A stretch of DNA of 64,000 nucleotides, from contig JBBPUQ010000007.1 of the NCBI GenBank assembly GCA_038501195.1, forward strand, positions 248,001 through 312,000, written 5' to 3'. The DNA comes from Nemania diffusa. Its lineage: Eukaryota; Ascomycota; Sordariomycetes; Xylariales; Xylariaceae. This document shows positions 25,601 to 38,297 of this stretch, piece after piece. Below the pieces are notes generated by a model. That model searched no databases, was not told the DNA's origin, and saw nothing but the letters and a program-made list of their open reading frames with translations. Numbering within the stretch: the stretch's first letter is position 1; each line of letters starts with the position of its first letter. A program made the translations under genes and the position numbers.

Positions 25601-28600
25601 AAAACTATTGTTATATTTTAACTTAATTGAAATATTATACTGCTTAAAAATTTTACAATTTAAAAACTTATAAATATTTTTTACAGTTTAATTTTTTAAA
25701 GCTATAGCTTTTAAATAATTAAAAAATTTATAGCAAATTTTAACAATGTATTTATAACTATTTTATAGTAATATAGTTTAAATATTTATAACTTAAAAAA
25801 CTAAAAAATCTATAAATATATTTTAGTAATATTTTTTTTTAAATTTTTTTTTTTAAGTTTTCTAGTATAGTATATATAATTTAATCGCTTTTAACACGTT
25901 TTTATAAAAACTTTTTTAATAGTACTATTAAACAATCTGTTAAATTGTATTTTTTTTACTTCAGTATATAAAACTACTATAACAAATCTAAATTGTTTAC
26001 TTTTATAATATTTTAATATTTAATATTTTATAAAATAAATATTTTTTTGTTGCTTTTTTTTACAGTTTATTACTTTAAATAAAATATTTTAAAGCCTGCT
26101 TTTTAAAACTAGCTTTATATTAAACACTGTTTATAACACTTAAATATTTAAAAATAGTTAAATATTTAGCTATAATAAAGCTTTATAGTTTTTATTCCTT
26201 TTTTAGTAGTAGTAATAGTTTAATAAAATCTATATTATTTAAAAAAAACAGTTTCTACTATTTTTAACTTTTTTTTTTATTTTGTAAAACTATTTTTTGT
26301 TTATAAGCATTTATTATAACAATATTAAAAATTTTCAAAAGAAAATTTTAAAAATTATATTAATTCTATATTAACAAATAATTAAAAAAAATCGATATAA
26401 CATTTAACTAAATATTAATAAAGTTATTAATATTATTTTTTTATTTATTGTTTTTTTTGTTAAATAGCTTTAATAGTTTTTTTAACAAACTGTTTATAAT
26501 AATATACTTTTTGCTAACTATATAATAAATCTTAAAATTAAACATTTTAATATAAATAATTTACTATATTAAAATTATACTAAATAAAACAAAAAAACTA
26601 TTATTAAATTAAACAATTAATACTTTAGTATTAGTTTTTAAATAAAAATATATTTTATAAAAGTAATTTTACAAATGTTTCAATATTTTTACTATTATTA
26701 AATATTTCTTTTTAGTTATGTTATAATTCAATTTTGCACTTTTTTAACATTTTGATTTATATTAAGCTAGCTTTACTATATTATTAACAAACTAAGCAAA
26801 AATAGTTTTTTAGCTAGTATTAAAAATATTTATTTTTATTTATATAAATCTACTTTTATAATTTAATATAATTAAAATAAAAGCTTTAACAAAAACATTT
26901 TTAAATTTTATTATAATTTTATATTAAAGCTTTTTTTATATAAAAAAGACATTTTTATAAGTTAATATAATTAAAAGTTAAGCAATAATTAAATATTTTT
27001 TTATTTAAATATAGTAATATATTATAATTTTTAAAAAAAACTTTATATAAATAAAATTTGTATATTTAAACTATTTTATAATTTTAATTATTTTAGCTTT
27101 TATTAGTTTTTAGCTATAAATACTGCATATATAGCTTACTACTTTTATAAAAGCTTAATATTATTTATTTTTAATATTGTTTATAATTAAACTAGCTAAT
27201 TTAAAGTTTAATAAAATAGTATTAATATTTTTTATATACTTTATTACAAATTAACAAACTTTAAAAACAATTTTTTAATTTTTATAATAAAAAGTAAAGC
27301 TTTTAATAGCTATATTGTTAAAAAAAAGCTTATACTTTTAAAACAAAATATTATACAAAACTTTTAACAGAACTTTTAAAAAGTAAACAATAGAATTAAT
27401 ATATTTTTAAAACAAAATAATTATTTAAAATGTTTTTAAAAGTATAAAAAAAGCAATATATATATAATTGTATTTATTTAAAAGTATTTAATTATAACTA
27501 AAAAAAAAATCAACAACTAAAAAAATTTTATATATAGCAAAGTTTTTAACAAACTTATTACAACTTTTAAAAAAATTAGTATTTTTTATTAAAATATTAT
27601 TTAGTTTAATAGCTAAATTAATTAATTAAAGCTTTTTATTTATTTTTTTTACTATAAATTAAATGTTATAATAAAGTAAATAAAACTTTTTAAAAATTTT
27701 ATTTTTAAACTATATTTTAAACATTTCGATAACTTTTTTTTTTAAAAAACTAAGAATTAAAATTTTTTTTGTTTACTATATTTTATAAAAAACCGTTTTA
27801 ATTTTATATAAAAATGCAACTTTATTTTTAAGTTTATTTATTTTAAAAAAATTTTAAACTAGTACTATTTTTTATTTAAATAGAACTTTTAGTAATACTG
27901 CTTTTTTTAAATCTATAAACTTTATATTTTTTAAATTTTTAATTAGTTTTGTTATATATTTTAACATTAATTTAGTACTTTTTGCTATTTTAGCAAACTT
28001 TAGCTAAATTTAAATAAACATTTTTAAAAATAAAAGCTAAATAAACAAATTAACGCTTAAAAAAACTAGCTTTTTTAATACTAGTAAGTTTGCTAACTAG
28101 CTAATATAATCACTGCTTTTTTATAAACTATTAGAACTAATGTTTTTAAAATATAAACTGTTAATATATAATTTTTAAACTAGTATATATTTATTTAATT
28201 TAAAATTAGTTTTTTTTTTTTTGTTTTTGTACTTTTTTTTTTTAAGCTACTTTTTTTTAATTGTAAATACTAAAAAATATAAATCTATTTAATAAAATAT
28301 TATTTCGAAAATTTACTTTTTTTATTTTACTTTTATATATTGTATTAATACTAAATATGTTTTTTTTTAGCGTATTAATATTATAATTTATATATTTATT
28401 TTATTTAATGTTATAAAGCTATAACATTTTAGTTTTTTGTAGAACTTTTTATATAGTAGCTTTTATAATACTAACAAAGTTTATATTTAAAAAAGTCGCT
28501 AAAACTTCTTTGTTATTTTTAAAACTAATGTTTTAAATTATAGTAATATTTTCAAAATTAATATTTTCTTTATATAAAATTTTATTTAAGTTTAAATTTA

Positions 28601-31600
28601 TATTTATTAGAAATAATAAAAGGTTTAATAATATATAGCTGCTTAACAATAGTTTATTTCTACTTATTTAATAAAATAACAATTTTTGCTTAATTTTATA
28701 AAAATCCTATTAATTTATATTTGAACTAATTATAAACTATATTTTAACTTAAAAAAACTTTTTATTACTATTTGCTAAAGTTTTTAGTAAACAAATAGCT
28801 TTTAGTTTTTTAATAAATTAACAATATTAGCAATATTAATTTTAGTTTTTTTTTTCAAAAAAAAAACAAAAATAAAAATACAAGCATTTTTAAACTGTAT
28901 ATTGTATATATAGTACTTTTTATTATAATATAAAAACATCTTTGTATATATAATAAAGTTTATGTTTAACAAAAGTAAAAAAGTAATAGCTACAGCTTTA
29001 ATAACATATAAAGCTAATTTAATACTTTTTTTTACTAGTAAAACTTTTGTTTCAATTATTTTTTCGCAAATAATATAGAACTTCTGTTTTATAAATCTTT
29101 TTTAAGCTAGCTTAGTTTTTTTTATAAAAAAACAATATTTAATAATATAATCGTTTATTATAATATTTAACTAAATGTTTGTATTAATAATAACTGTAAT
29201 TAGTTCGCTAGCTTTATTATAATTTATAGTAACTGTAATTTTAAAATATAATCGAATAAAGTTTAAAACAGACTTTATAACTACTAGTATTAAACAAATT
29301 ATAATAACTAGCATTTTACAAAAAAACTTTTAAATTATTTGTTTTTAACTTAATTTAGCTATTATAACTATAACATAAAAATATTTAAGTTTAAGTTTTT
29401 TAATATTGTTGTTTAAACTTGAAATTTTATTTTTTTTAATAAGTTTAATATTATTTAACTTTTAACTTTTAATATTTAATTATTTTTTGTTATAAAAATT
29501 TTATTAATTTAAAATTAATAGAACTAAGTTAATTATATTTATTATTAAATTATTATTAAATTAAAGCTTAGTAAAATATAAAACATTATTAAATAATATA
29601 TTAATTATTTCAATTTTTGTACTTTTTAAATTTTAATATAATTGCTTTATTTTTTATAGTAAAATTTTTATAAACTTTAATATACTAATAACTATATTTT
29701 TAATAGTAATATCTACTTTTTTATTAAACATGTTTTTAATTTTTTTAAACTAAACTTTGTTAATTAAATTTTGTATATTTTTAATAAACAGAATTAAAAT
29801 AGTACTAAATATTCTAAATTTTTATTGCTTAAAGCTTTTTATATTAATAAAATTCTAACTTTTTACTATAAATTCTATATTTAACATTATTAATATATTT
29901 TAAACAGTATTAGTAAAAAAACTGTTATTTTTATACTTATGTTTAATAGTTTTAGTATAATTAACAAAAGTAATATCTGTTTATATAATACTTATAGCTA
30001 AATAATCTTTATTAAAAACACACTTAATATATTTTTTTATATTATTTTTATTTTTGTATAAAGTTTAAAAATATTTGTTCAATAAACTTTTATTTATAAA
30101 ATTACTAATAGTTACAAAACCGTTTTTATTAGTATTTAAAATAGCGTTAACTATATTAACTTTTTTTACATTTAATAACTTAAGCTTAATATTTATAACA
30201 TTAATTATTTAAACTTTTTATTAATTTATAGTTTAAAATAAATCTCGATAGCTTTTATTAATTTTATTTTACAAATTTTTATAAATAGTTTTAAGTTTAA
30301 AATTTTTAAAAACAAGCTTTTTTTTATAAAATTTATAATAAATTTAGTACTAAAAACAGATATTCTTTTTTAAACATAAGTTATAAATATACTTAAAAAC
30401 ATTTTTAATAACATTTTCACTTTTTTTTCAAGCTTTTTAAATAATATTTTTAAAAACTTCAATATTTTTAATTAATATAAAAAAATCTAATTTTTTTAAA
30501 CACTACTTTTTATTGTAATATAAAATACTGTTATTTTTTAGTTTATTTATTTATTTACAGCTGCTAAAGTAGTATCTTTTTTTTCTACAAGTAAAACAAA
30601 TAATACTTTTATTGCTTTTTTAATTTACTTTTGCACTTTTTTTAACAAACTAACTTTTTTAGCTATAAGTTTGCTCAAATCGGCTTATAGTATAAGCATT
30701 TATAACTAGTTCAAAAATAACTGCTTGTTAAACTAGCTGTTACAACTAAAAAAGCTATTAATACAAGTATAAAAATAGCTATATATATAGTAATATAATA
30801 ATATAGCTTTAAAAAAAGTTCCAATATAATTGTTTTAAAAAAATAGTATATTTAAAAAAACCGGGCTTATTTTCGATCTCGTTCTTTTTTTTTTTTATTA
30901 TTTCTATTTTTTACAAGTAAATTTCCATTTTTTTAAACTGTTTAATAAAATCGTTTACTTTTTTATTTTTTAGTTTTACAAATTCAACTTTTTTTTACAA
31001 AGTTATAAATTTGTTTTTTACTACAACTTAATTTAACAGCTATTTAGCTAATAATAAATTTAGTACTATAGAAACAACTAAAACAAAAATATATATGTTT
31101 TATTAAATATATGCTTAATTATATAGATTTTTATTACATTTTGTTTATATAAGCTTTGCTTGTTTATATTTAGTATTATATAATTCGAGTTTAAAAGCTA
31201 TAATAGCTTAAAACGTTAAGCTTTTTTGCAGCTAGTTGTAATTTATTTCATACAAAATATTATAAATTATTTAAAAACTACTTAAAATATATTTAAATAT
31301 TAAACTTTTAATTCTTTTAAATAGTTTGTAAATAAAAACAGTATTTTTATAAATCTTTTTACTTTTTTTATTTTTTTTAACTTTTTTAATAAAAATTTTG
31401 TACTTTTTAAAATATAACTTTAAACTTTTTATAGTATTAGTTTTAAGTTTATTTTTATACTTTTTTAATAGTAATAATAAAAAACACTACTATTTAAAAT
31501 TGCTATAACTAAATATTTGCTTTAACTTTTATTTAACTTCGACTTAAATATTAATATTTTTAATATAGTTATAAATAATTTTTTTTTATTGCTTAGTTTA

Positions 31601-32828
31601 TATATAAATAAACAACTGCTTAATTAAAAAATAAGTAGAAATTTTTCGAGCTATAAACAATATTTCGAGCTTTTTTAACTAATTAATAACTCTGTTATTT
31701 TTAAACAATAAATTAAAAATTATTTTCGGATTAAAAAAATTTAATAAAATCGTATAAGTAGCATTTTTTTCGCTTTTTAATAATAAGTTAATAAATACTG
31801 TAGCAATAAAAACACTTTTTTGTTTTTTTTTACTAGTTAAAATTGAAAAAAAAGTCAGTTTATTAAATAATTTGCTTAAACTAGCTATAGCAGTAAATAT
31901 AATAAAAACAGTAATTTTTTAATAAAATAAAATAAAAAATATTTTAATTTAAACTTATAAAATAATATTACTAAAACAATAAATAATTTAATAAATATAT
32001 ATAAAAGTATAAAAATAATAAATAGTAAAATATATTTAACTATAATTATAATATTAAATAATTTTTTAATTTCTTTTTGCTAAATTTTTAAAAATTAATT
32101 AACTTTTTATACTTTTTAAATTAATATAATTTTTAATATTATTTTTTTAAACAATATAAAAAACGCTAATATTTTAGTAGTTGTTTTATATTTTTGCTTT
32201 TTAGTATATTCTTTTAAATTTAAAATATTTTTATAGTTTAAATTAGTTTTTGTTTTAACAACTTTTAACTTATAACTATTTAGTTATATTTTATACTATT
32301 TTATATTTTTTATATATTCGCAGACTTAAAATCAAACTATTATATATAATATTAATAATATTTAAAGATTTTTTAGTTTTAAGTTATAAAGTTTAAATAA
32401 AAAATATTACAACAGTTTAACTGTAACAATTATTTTTTTTATATTTAATAATATATATAATAATAAATTAATATTAATTTTAACTTAAATTATTTTTTAT
32501 AATTATATAATAAAAAAAGTACTAAGTTTTAAAGTTTTAATTTCAAATGTTACAATTTTAATAGATTTAAAATAAAAAATCTAAAATATTTTTTAGTTTT
32601 TTAAAAAAAGCTCTTAATACTACTGCTTATTAAAAATCTCATTAATTTCAACTTCTAAATATTAGCTATAACAAAAAAAGTAACAATAGTTTTATTATTT
32701 TAAGTTTTTTAATTTTTATAATATTAAATTTATAGTTTTAATATTGTTTTTATAAATATATTTTAACTTTATAATTAATTTTATAATCTAAATATTTAAT
32801 ATAATTAAAGCTTTATTAAAAATACTAT

Positions 32829-33150
32829 TAAAACAATATATACAATATATATACAATATATTTTAAAAAACTAGCTACAGCTATAAAAAATCACTTCTAA
32901 AAATTTAAAACAATAATAACAGTAGTTTAAAAAAGCAATCGAAATAATATTAAAGTAGTAAAACTATTATAAATACTACATAACGACTTAGTTAGTTAAT
33001 ACTAAAAGCATCGACCTCTATAGTACTATGTATCTCTTTTGTAAAAAACTACTCTCTTGCTAACTAATAAATAGAAAAATAAAAAATCTAGGGTCTCGCT
33101 GACCTAATCAACGCAACCCCCCCTGCAACAGTGCAACCCACACCGTCTCA
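32829..33150. repeat. Right LTR, 322 bp
   Basis: Mirror image of the left copy in its mutation pattern. The inner part (TAAAACAATATATAC...) is heavily RIP-altered and the outer about 150 bases (from about GCATCGACCTC to CACCGTCTCA) look original. The shared core CTAGCTACAGCTATAAAAAA lies 42 bases from each LTR start. Confidence 0.85.
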
Positions 33151-33154
33151 CTAG

Positions 33155-33541
33155 ACAAGAGCTTGTGACCGGTGCTTTACCACAATACTGATATATACCA
33201 TCAACAGCCTCGAAATATGGGTCTCACGTCCTATTAATACGACAAGTCAGATATGCTCAAGTTAAAATTTCCGCAGGCAACTCATTCCTCCTTATCTATC
33301 TTACACATACCGGATGATACGCTATCCGGCCCCTCACTCGTTATGAATTGTGGGATATTGAGACGGTGTGGGTGGCACAGCTCCAGGGGGCGGGGGATGT
33401 TGATTAGGGCATCAGGACCTAGTTTTTCTTTTCTTTTCTTTATTTAGCTATCAAGAGCTAGCAGTTTCCCATCATACAGAAAGGCTACTCGGGATCAGCT
33501 GAATAAGTTGTTCGGCCACCTCTCAGGAGGTCGGCTACGTC
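33155..33541. other. Flank of the LTR element, no gene seen
   Basis: Normal-composition host sequence immediately right of the target duplication. A 64-codon open frame (33253-33447) has no recognisable features. Confidence 0.4.
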
Positions 33542-33991
33542 ATGGATATACGATTGCTTTACCAGAATACTCTTTTCTATACCCTCAAATCCCTAGAAGT
33601 GATTGTAATGGCTGTGGCTAGTCTTCTAGACCGCGTTGTGTGTGTGCGTTAGACGTTTCGTTTCGATATCTTATCATGATAGCATAACTCTAGCTAACTA
33701 TATACTTCGGAAGCTTTAGGTGATAGCAGCGCCGAAACTGCACAATCTGCAACAGAACTACGTTCAGAAGCATGGCTCGAGCAGGAAAAGCTATGGATAG
33801 CCCGATTTTCCAAGGAGCGGGTGTCAGAAGAGTTGCCAAAATCCCAGTTGCAAACGATTACCAAAGTTTTGCTCGATTTCTTCCCCAAGTCCAAGATATC
33901 GAGCCGGTTAAGAGCCAAGGCGTTACTAGCTATCCCTTACATGTCCAAGCTAATCAAGTATAATCCAATTAAGACTCAAGCCATCCGATAA
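33542..33991 (+). CDS. Candidate two-exon hypothetical protein, about 123 residues
   Basis: Exon 1 runs from the ATG at 33542 to 33641 (MDIRLLYQNTLFYTLKSLEV...). A 78-bp intron (33642-33719) has a GTGTGC donor, a GCTAAC branch site about 25 bases before the end and a TTTAG acceptor. Exon 2 (33720-33991) stays open to TAA and encodes a charged helical stretch (AWLEQEKLWIARFSKERVSEEL) and a basic C-terminus. The total of 372 nt keeps frame. The first 30 residues are hydrophobic-amphipathic and might be a membrane anchor or leader. The family is not recognised. The exon 2 frame does not begin with ATG. It could also be a gene fragment left next to the retrotransposon. Confidence 0.38.
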
Positions 33992-34376
33992 AGGCGTCTT
34001 AACCCTCGCGCATAGGATCTACGGCGATTTAGTCCCCTCTATTATGTCCTTCGGCGGCTTTGCCCAGCCTGTCTACATCTGCCCGTAAACACATACTATT
34101 CGTGATAACCTCCACAATATTTTCGGCAGGTAGACCAGGATCCATATATATATCCGATTATTAGTATCCTATCATACAGAGTTCCGGCTGTCCTCCAGAT
34201 TATTACTATTGCCATTTACAGTTGACTCTACATATGTTCGTATAGACGTGTACTAAATCTACCATCCATATGCCAGGCCCGCGAAATTAACAAATAATAT
34301 TCCGAATCATGGCGTCGTAGCACAACCAGAACCGCCAACTCAACACCGTCACCCTAGACGTCTGTATTGACGAAGC
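33992..34376. other. Intergenic, nothing identified
   Basis: No open frame or repeat of note between the candidate gene and the convergent alpha-kinase gene. Confidence 0.4.
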
Positions 34377-35178
34377 TTACTCTCGCAGTCTAGTGAGAGG
34401 GTTACGGCTAGTCCGAGTCGGAAGACGGGCTACCATAGACGTGCCTTGCCTCATCGGGATCGTCGGGGCGCCCCGGTATCTGGGCCTCTGCCACTCGTTC
34501 TTGCAGAATCGCCCACACCGATGCCGGTGGAAGAAAGATTTGATTCCATCGGGGCCCAGGTCGGTCGGGCCGTACATCCGTCGATGCTGAGACATGATGA
34601 CAGGGTCCGAGAGGATGCTGCGAGGCTGGTGAGAACGGCTCTTCGTAGAGAGAGGTACGGTAGGAGCTGGGAATGAATGGAAAGACGACTTACTATCCAT
34701 CTCGGTAAGCGCCTCCCTGGAGATCGCACAGGAGGAGCTGGCCGCCCGAGTTGTGGTAGGAGAAATGGCTCAGGGCCTGCATGGCCTCGCTCCAGGCGCC
34801 GCCGGTGATGTCGGCCCAGCCGCTGTTGCTGTTGAACTTCTCGTAGTTCTCGATCATGGGCTCCACGAGGTTCTTGGCGCCCGAGTCCACAAACTCCCAG
34901 ATCTCGGGCGTGTTGAGAAGGACGCGTCCGTTGATAAGGACGGCATCTTGCCAGTCGTCGATGATCTGCTGCGTACAGCGGATGATATTCATCTCTTCCT
35001 CGAAGTAATCCTCTTCGTAGACCGAGCCGGTCTTGAACTCCTTCGAGACGCATTCCTGGCCAGCCCGAGGGCCCTCCGTGTATTCGCCCGCATACACATC
35101 CTTGAAGGCTCCCGAGGCGAATAGTTCACTCTTATCGATGATCGCCCTCGTGGCATTATTCCTCCTCGAGTTGGGCAT
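34377..35178 (-). CDS. Alpha-kinase family (MHCK/EF2K-type) protein, 241 residues
   Basis: Exons 35178-34694 and 34617-34377, with a 76-bp intron (GTAAGT donor, GCAG acceptor). The alpha-kinase fold occupies nearly the whole protein: GAFKDVYAGEYTEGPRAGQE is followed by the ATP-contacting Lys in CVSKEFKTG, then FEEEMNIIRCTQ and HFSYHNSGGQLLLCDLQGG, where the DxQG motif holds the metal-binding Asp. Across the splice comes ILSDPVIMSQ, GPTDLGPDGIKSFF and the zinc-binding H-x-C-x3-C (HRCGRFC). All expected ligands are present, so it is likely an active atypical Ser/Thr kinase. Family members phosphorylate helical substrates; the target here is unknown. Fungi often carry several short alpha-kinases like this one. 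The next gene upstream (36910) has the same orientation. Confidence 0.9.
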
Positions 35179-35789
35179 GATATGCCCTTTGTTGGTTCCC
35201 TGATGTCCTTGATCGAAGACGAAATAGTGCTAGAGTTTACCTAGTTCTAGTGTAATACGACGATTTCGGATTTGCTGAGAGAAAGACTCGCGAGGGAAAT
35301 CGAGGGGAAGACACGAACTGAAATAGAGACAACGATTGTGTGATTTTTTGAGTTTACTCATACATGTACATAAGTAGGGACTTGCCGAGGACAGTAAGGC
35401 GGCCTGGGGAGGTAGGTAGATGCGAAGTATCCAGTAGACTAGCAACATAGTCCCTCCCCTAATCTCATTCACTACATGTTTGACTTACACAGTGCAAACA
35501 ACACAACTCGTGCACAGAAACGCGGGTGCCCTATAGTCTACAGTTTGATATCCCAACGCGTCAGCAAGGCTAATTTCGAGTGATAAGGTAATAATGCAAG
35601 GTAGGGAATACACAGAGCTTTACTCTATTCTTTTGCTCTAGAAAATCCTCTTCGCCGAGTAGTGCCAACCCTTTTGGACAATGAGTCTAAATAGTAAACC
35701 TACTAAGAGGAACGCACCGGATTCTTCGCGCGCGCATCTCTCCCGTTCATTACGTAATCGAACCCAGTAACAGCACACCTTCATCCCAT

Positions 35790-36910
35790 TTACAACTTAT
35801 CGACCAGCTTCTGAGCAACGTCCGACATGTTCGATCCCCATCTCTTAGGTGTAGTCTACCGAAGTTAAATTAGCCAAGTCCCCAACAACCCTAAAACGGC
35901 GCACCAAGTGGGGGGACCTTACCTGTAGATAGAGAATACCATCCTCAATAACGCACTCATTATACGAGCCCTCCTTGAGCGCGTCCACGATCCGGAACAC
36001 GACCTCGCCCTTATCGACGGCCTCGTGGAAGCCCTCCTGCAGCAGCTCGTCGTCCTCGAACTTCTGCCACTCGAGCCCGCTGGCGAGGCCCTGGAAGTAC
36101 ATGCGGATCCAGCCGCCGAACTGCGACTCCCAGTCCTTGTTGAGCCCGTTCTTCTTGACCTTGCTCTCGGCCCGCAGCGCCGCGAAGTTGGCCTCGAAGT
36201 TGGGGTTCAGCTTGATGTCCGGCTTGGCCAGCAGCTCCGCCACGCGCGCGCGCACCTCCTCGATCTTGTTGTCGTAGCCCGTGCGGATGCCCGTGCGCGC
36301 CGCGTAGCTCAGCGCTGCGCCCTCGGGCGCGGGCGCCTCGTTGAGGGCTTGGAGGAGCACGTCGCGGTCGAGGCAGGAGGAGATGTTGCTGCCGAGCCGG
36401 TCGGGCGCGAAGAGGAGGCGGAGCTGGCCGTCCACGACGTCGGCGCCGCAGTAGGTGAAGCGCTTCTGCTCGTCTAGGTCCATGGTCATGACGTGGGCGT
36501 GGCAGATGGTGTTGAGCTCGTTCACGCCGTCCTCGCCGTAGGTCTCTTCGAAGTCTACTATTCTCCTAGCGGCGCTGTCGAAGTATCTAGATATGGTATT
36601 AGCTTCCGTCGTGTTCGTGGACCATGTGGTGGTGAATTGGTACTCACTCGTGGAGGCAGCCGCCCAAGTTCTCCTTGGCATATCCGTCCTTCGCATAGGC
36701 AAAGACCTGGTTGGGGTTGACATCGATTGTCCATGCAACACCCAAGGTCTCGGAGAGCCGAGCCTCGATACCTTCTTTCTTAGCATCCCAAGCATCTCTC
36801 ACTACGTTCATTAGTATATATATATCTCGTCTAGAGCCATGGGATGGGGACAACTAACCGCTCTTGCGAAGAGCTAAAGGGAGCTTCTCAACGGGAGGGA
36901 GCTTAGACAT
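35790..36910 (-). CDS. Conserved fungal protein of unknown function, 311 residues
   Basis: Four exons: 36910-36859, 36801-36648, 36586-35923 and 35855-35790. All three introns (57, 61 and 67 bp) have good signals (GTTAGT with ACTAATG branch, GTGAGT, GTAAGG). The joined 936 nt are in frame: MSKLPPVEKLPLALRKS, then VRDAWDAKKEGIEARLSETL, then NLGGCLHE/YFDSAARRIVDFEE, ending QKLVDKL. The acidic, soluble sequence has a GLEWQKFEDDELLQEGFHEAV helix and no signal peptide, membrane segment or catalytic motif I can name. The high GC and strong codon bias of exon 3 suggest a functional gene. It lies between the alpha-kinase gene and a divergent gene (38298) whose product also starts MSKLP. Confidence 0.75.
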
Positions 36911-37752
36911 GATGGAGGTGAATGAGAGTTGAATTTTTGGTAAAGTTATAAGGGCGATTTTAAATCGAGTTCTGGAAGTGAGGATGAAAGTGCTTGTGAT
37001 GCTGTGATGGATGATCAAAACAGAAGAACACAAGCTCTAGACGGCGACTTATATACTTTTATTGCAGTGCTTTTGTCCTTTGGTCTTTCATCGGTTATTG
37101 TTTTCCTAGTCTCATACGATATACTCATCTGTGACGTATTTGTTGAGCGGTCGTTCAGCTAGTGTTGGCACCGGTTTCAGCCCTTCCTAATCCGTCCAAG
37201 CTTGAAGCTATCCGCAAGTACTACCCTTGGACATATTGTCAACCTTATCTCCAGCCCTACCCACATTACCAACGGGTACCTGATGCGGAAATTATTTGAG
37301 TAGATGTGCTTTTCTGATTGGCTGGTACCACAGCTCCCCCGCCAAAATCAGGCACGCGAAATCCTTCGAGAAGTCGGATAGGCTGACTTTCGAGTTACCT
37401 ACATCCAAACTTAGTGTTCAACAACGCTTTGCATAGAGTCCTACATGTAGTCCTACATACAGCCACGTCTCAGCGTATCGCTTCCATTATTTCGGAAGCC
37501 GTAGAAAACTCCCCATATTAGAATAGCATTGGCCTGTTAGATGGGGTATAGGAGAGCGATACGAAAGATGTCGATATCATGGATTGTATGACTTCAGGAC
37601 CCGTATGCGGAAGGGAGGACTCTAAGACAAGACAAGACGGTACCTGCATATCAAAAAGCATTACTGTTCGGAAAGCGACACTTCTTTCTTGAGAGCTACT
37701 TCATGGGAGGTTGAATGCAATCCGGCGGCCCTATCACACCGGCTGCTTGAAA
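36911..37752. other. Upstream region of the 36910 gene
   Basis: Holds the promoter of the minus-strand gene. The start codon sits in a clean context and a TATATA-rich segment (about 37050) lies upstream. No further gene was seen. Confidence 0.4.
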
Positions 37753-38265
37753 TTAGATGTACTGAGTTCCGTAAACGGTAAAACCCTGGGATATAAGCAC
37801 CATAGGCAACTGCTTAGGAAACTCAACTGTAAAGTCCATGCCATCTAAGCGTCGGCCTAAACAAACCTCCGCACGCACGTAAGCCAACCCGCTCCCGAGC
37901 GGCGCCGCTAAGCGCTTAGAAGCAACTTCAGACGAAGAACCGGGGTAGTCGGAGACGAGAGACACACGATGGAATTCTATAGGGCGGCACCGCGTCGTGG
38001 TTAATTAGGACTAGAGAGCGTGGTCTCTGTCGATCACAAACACCGCCTCTGCCGGCTCTTCAGCTGAGCCTTGGCAGTGTCTTTGAAACGCTTCCCCTGC
38101 CGTCTTAGCGTAAGTTATCTCAGTAAGTCGACTCAGGTGAAAAGCCTCGCAAAGAGCCTGCGCGGTCGTGTTATAATGGTGTAAAAGCAGGATATTCCCG
38201 TGTCGTGTCGTGTCATCTCGGGAAAGATGTGCAATCTCGTTGCCGTAACCGTACTCAAAAAGTAG
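37753..38265 (-). pseudogene. Relic coding sequence with in-frame TAG and TAA
   Basis: From 38265 to 37753 one reading frame stays protein-like for about 170 codons apart from two close stops: TAG at 38013-38011 and TAA at 38007-38005. Before them it reads FEYGYGNEIAHLSRDDTTRH and EAFQRHCQGSAEEPAEAVFV. After them it reads FHRVSLVSDYPGSSSEVASK, then FTVEFPKQLPMVLISQGF, ending GTQYI. Both stops are one C-to-T step from CAG and CAA, the change RIP makes. There is no start codon and the 5' end is lost at the divergent gene. I do not recognise the family. An alternative is a real exon ending before 38011 with a very short intron, but 35 bp would be too short. Confidence 0.42.
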
Positions 38266-38297
38266 TCATCCAGTGACCCCACTAAGAACCACTAGTC

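Larger units (their letters stand above)
19353..33150. mobile_element. RIP-degraded LTR retrotransposon, 13.8 kb
   Basis: Bounded by two direct repeats of exactly 322 bp (19353-19674 and 32829-33150), aligned without gaps and differing by transitions in the stretches I compared. The termini read TGAAAC...GTCTCA, the usual TG...CA of LTRs. The host sequence CTAG flanks both sides (19349-19352 and 33151-33154), a 4-bp target duplication, or ACTAG if the last LTR base is shared. The 13.1 kb interior is almost only A and T, without a readable gag-pol frame. The length exceeds usual fungal gypsy/copia elements (5-8 kb), so a nested insertion inside is likely. Orientation and superfamily cannot be told. 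Confidence 0.85.

Noticed and set aside
8117..33150. AT-rich blocks as mitochondrial DNA inserts
   Set aside because: No conserved mitochondrial genes or tRNAs are visible. LTR structure, target duplications and transition-only LTR differences point to RIP-mutated transposons.
34451..35053. 200-codon frame overlapping the alpha-kinase exon
   Set aside because: Other-frame shadow of the kinase, with Arg-rich composition and no domain.
36025..36477. 150-codon plus-strand frame
   Set aside because: Antisense shadow of the GC-rich exon of the 36910 gene.
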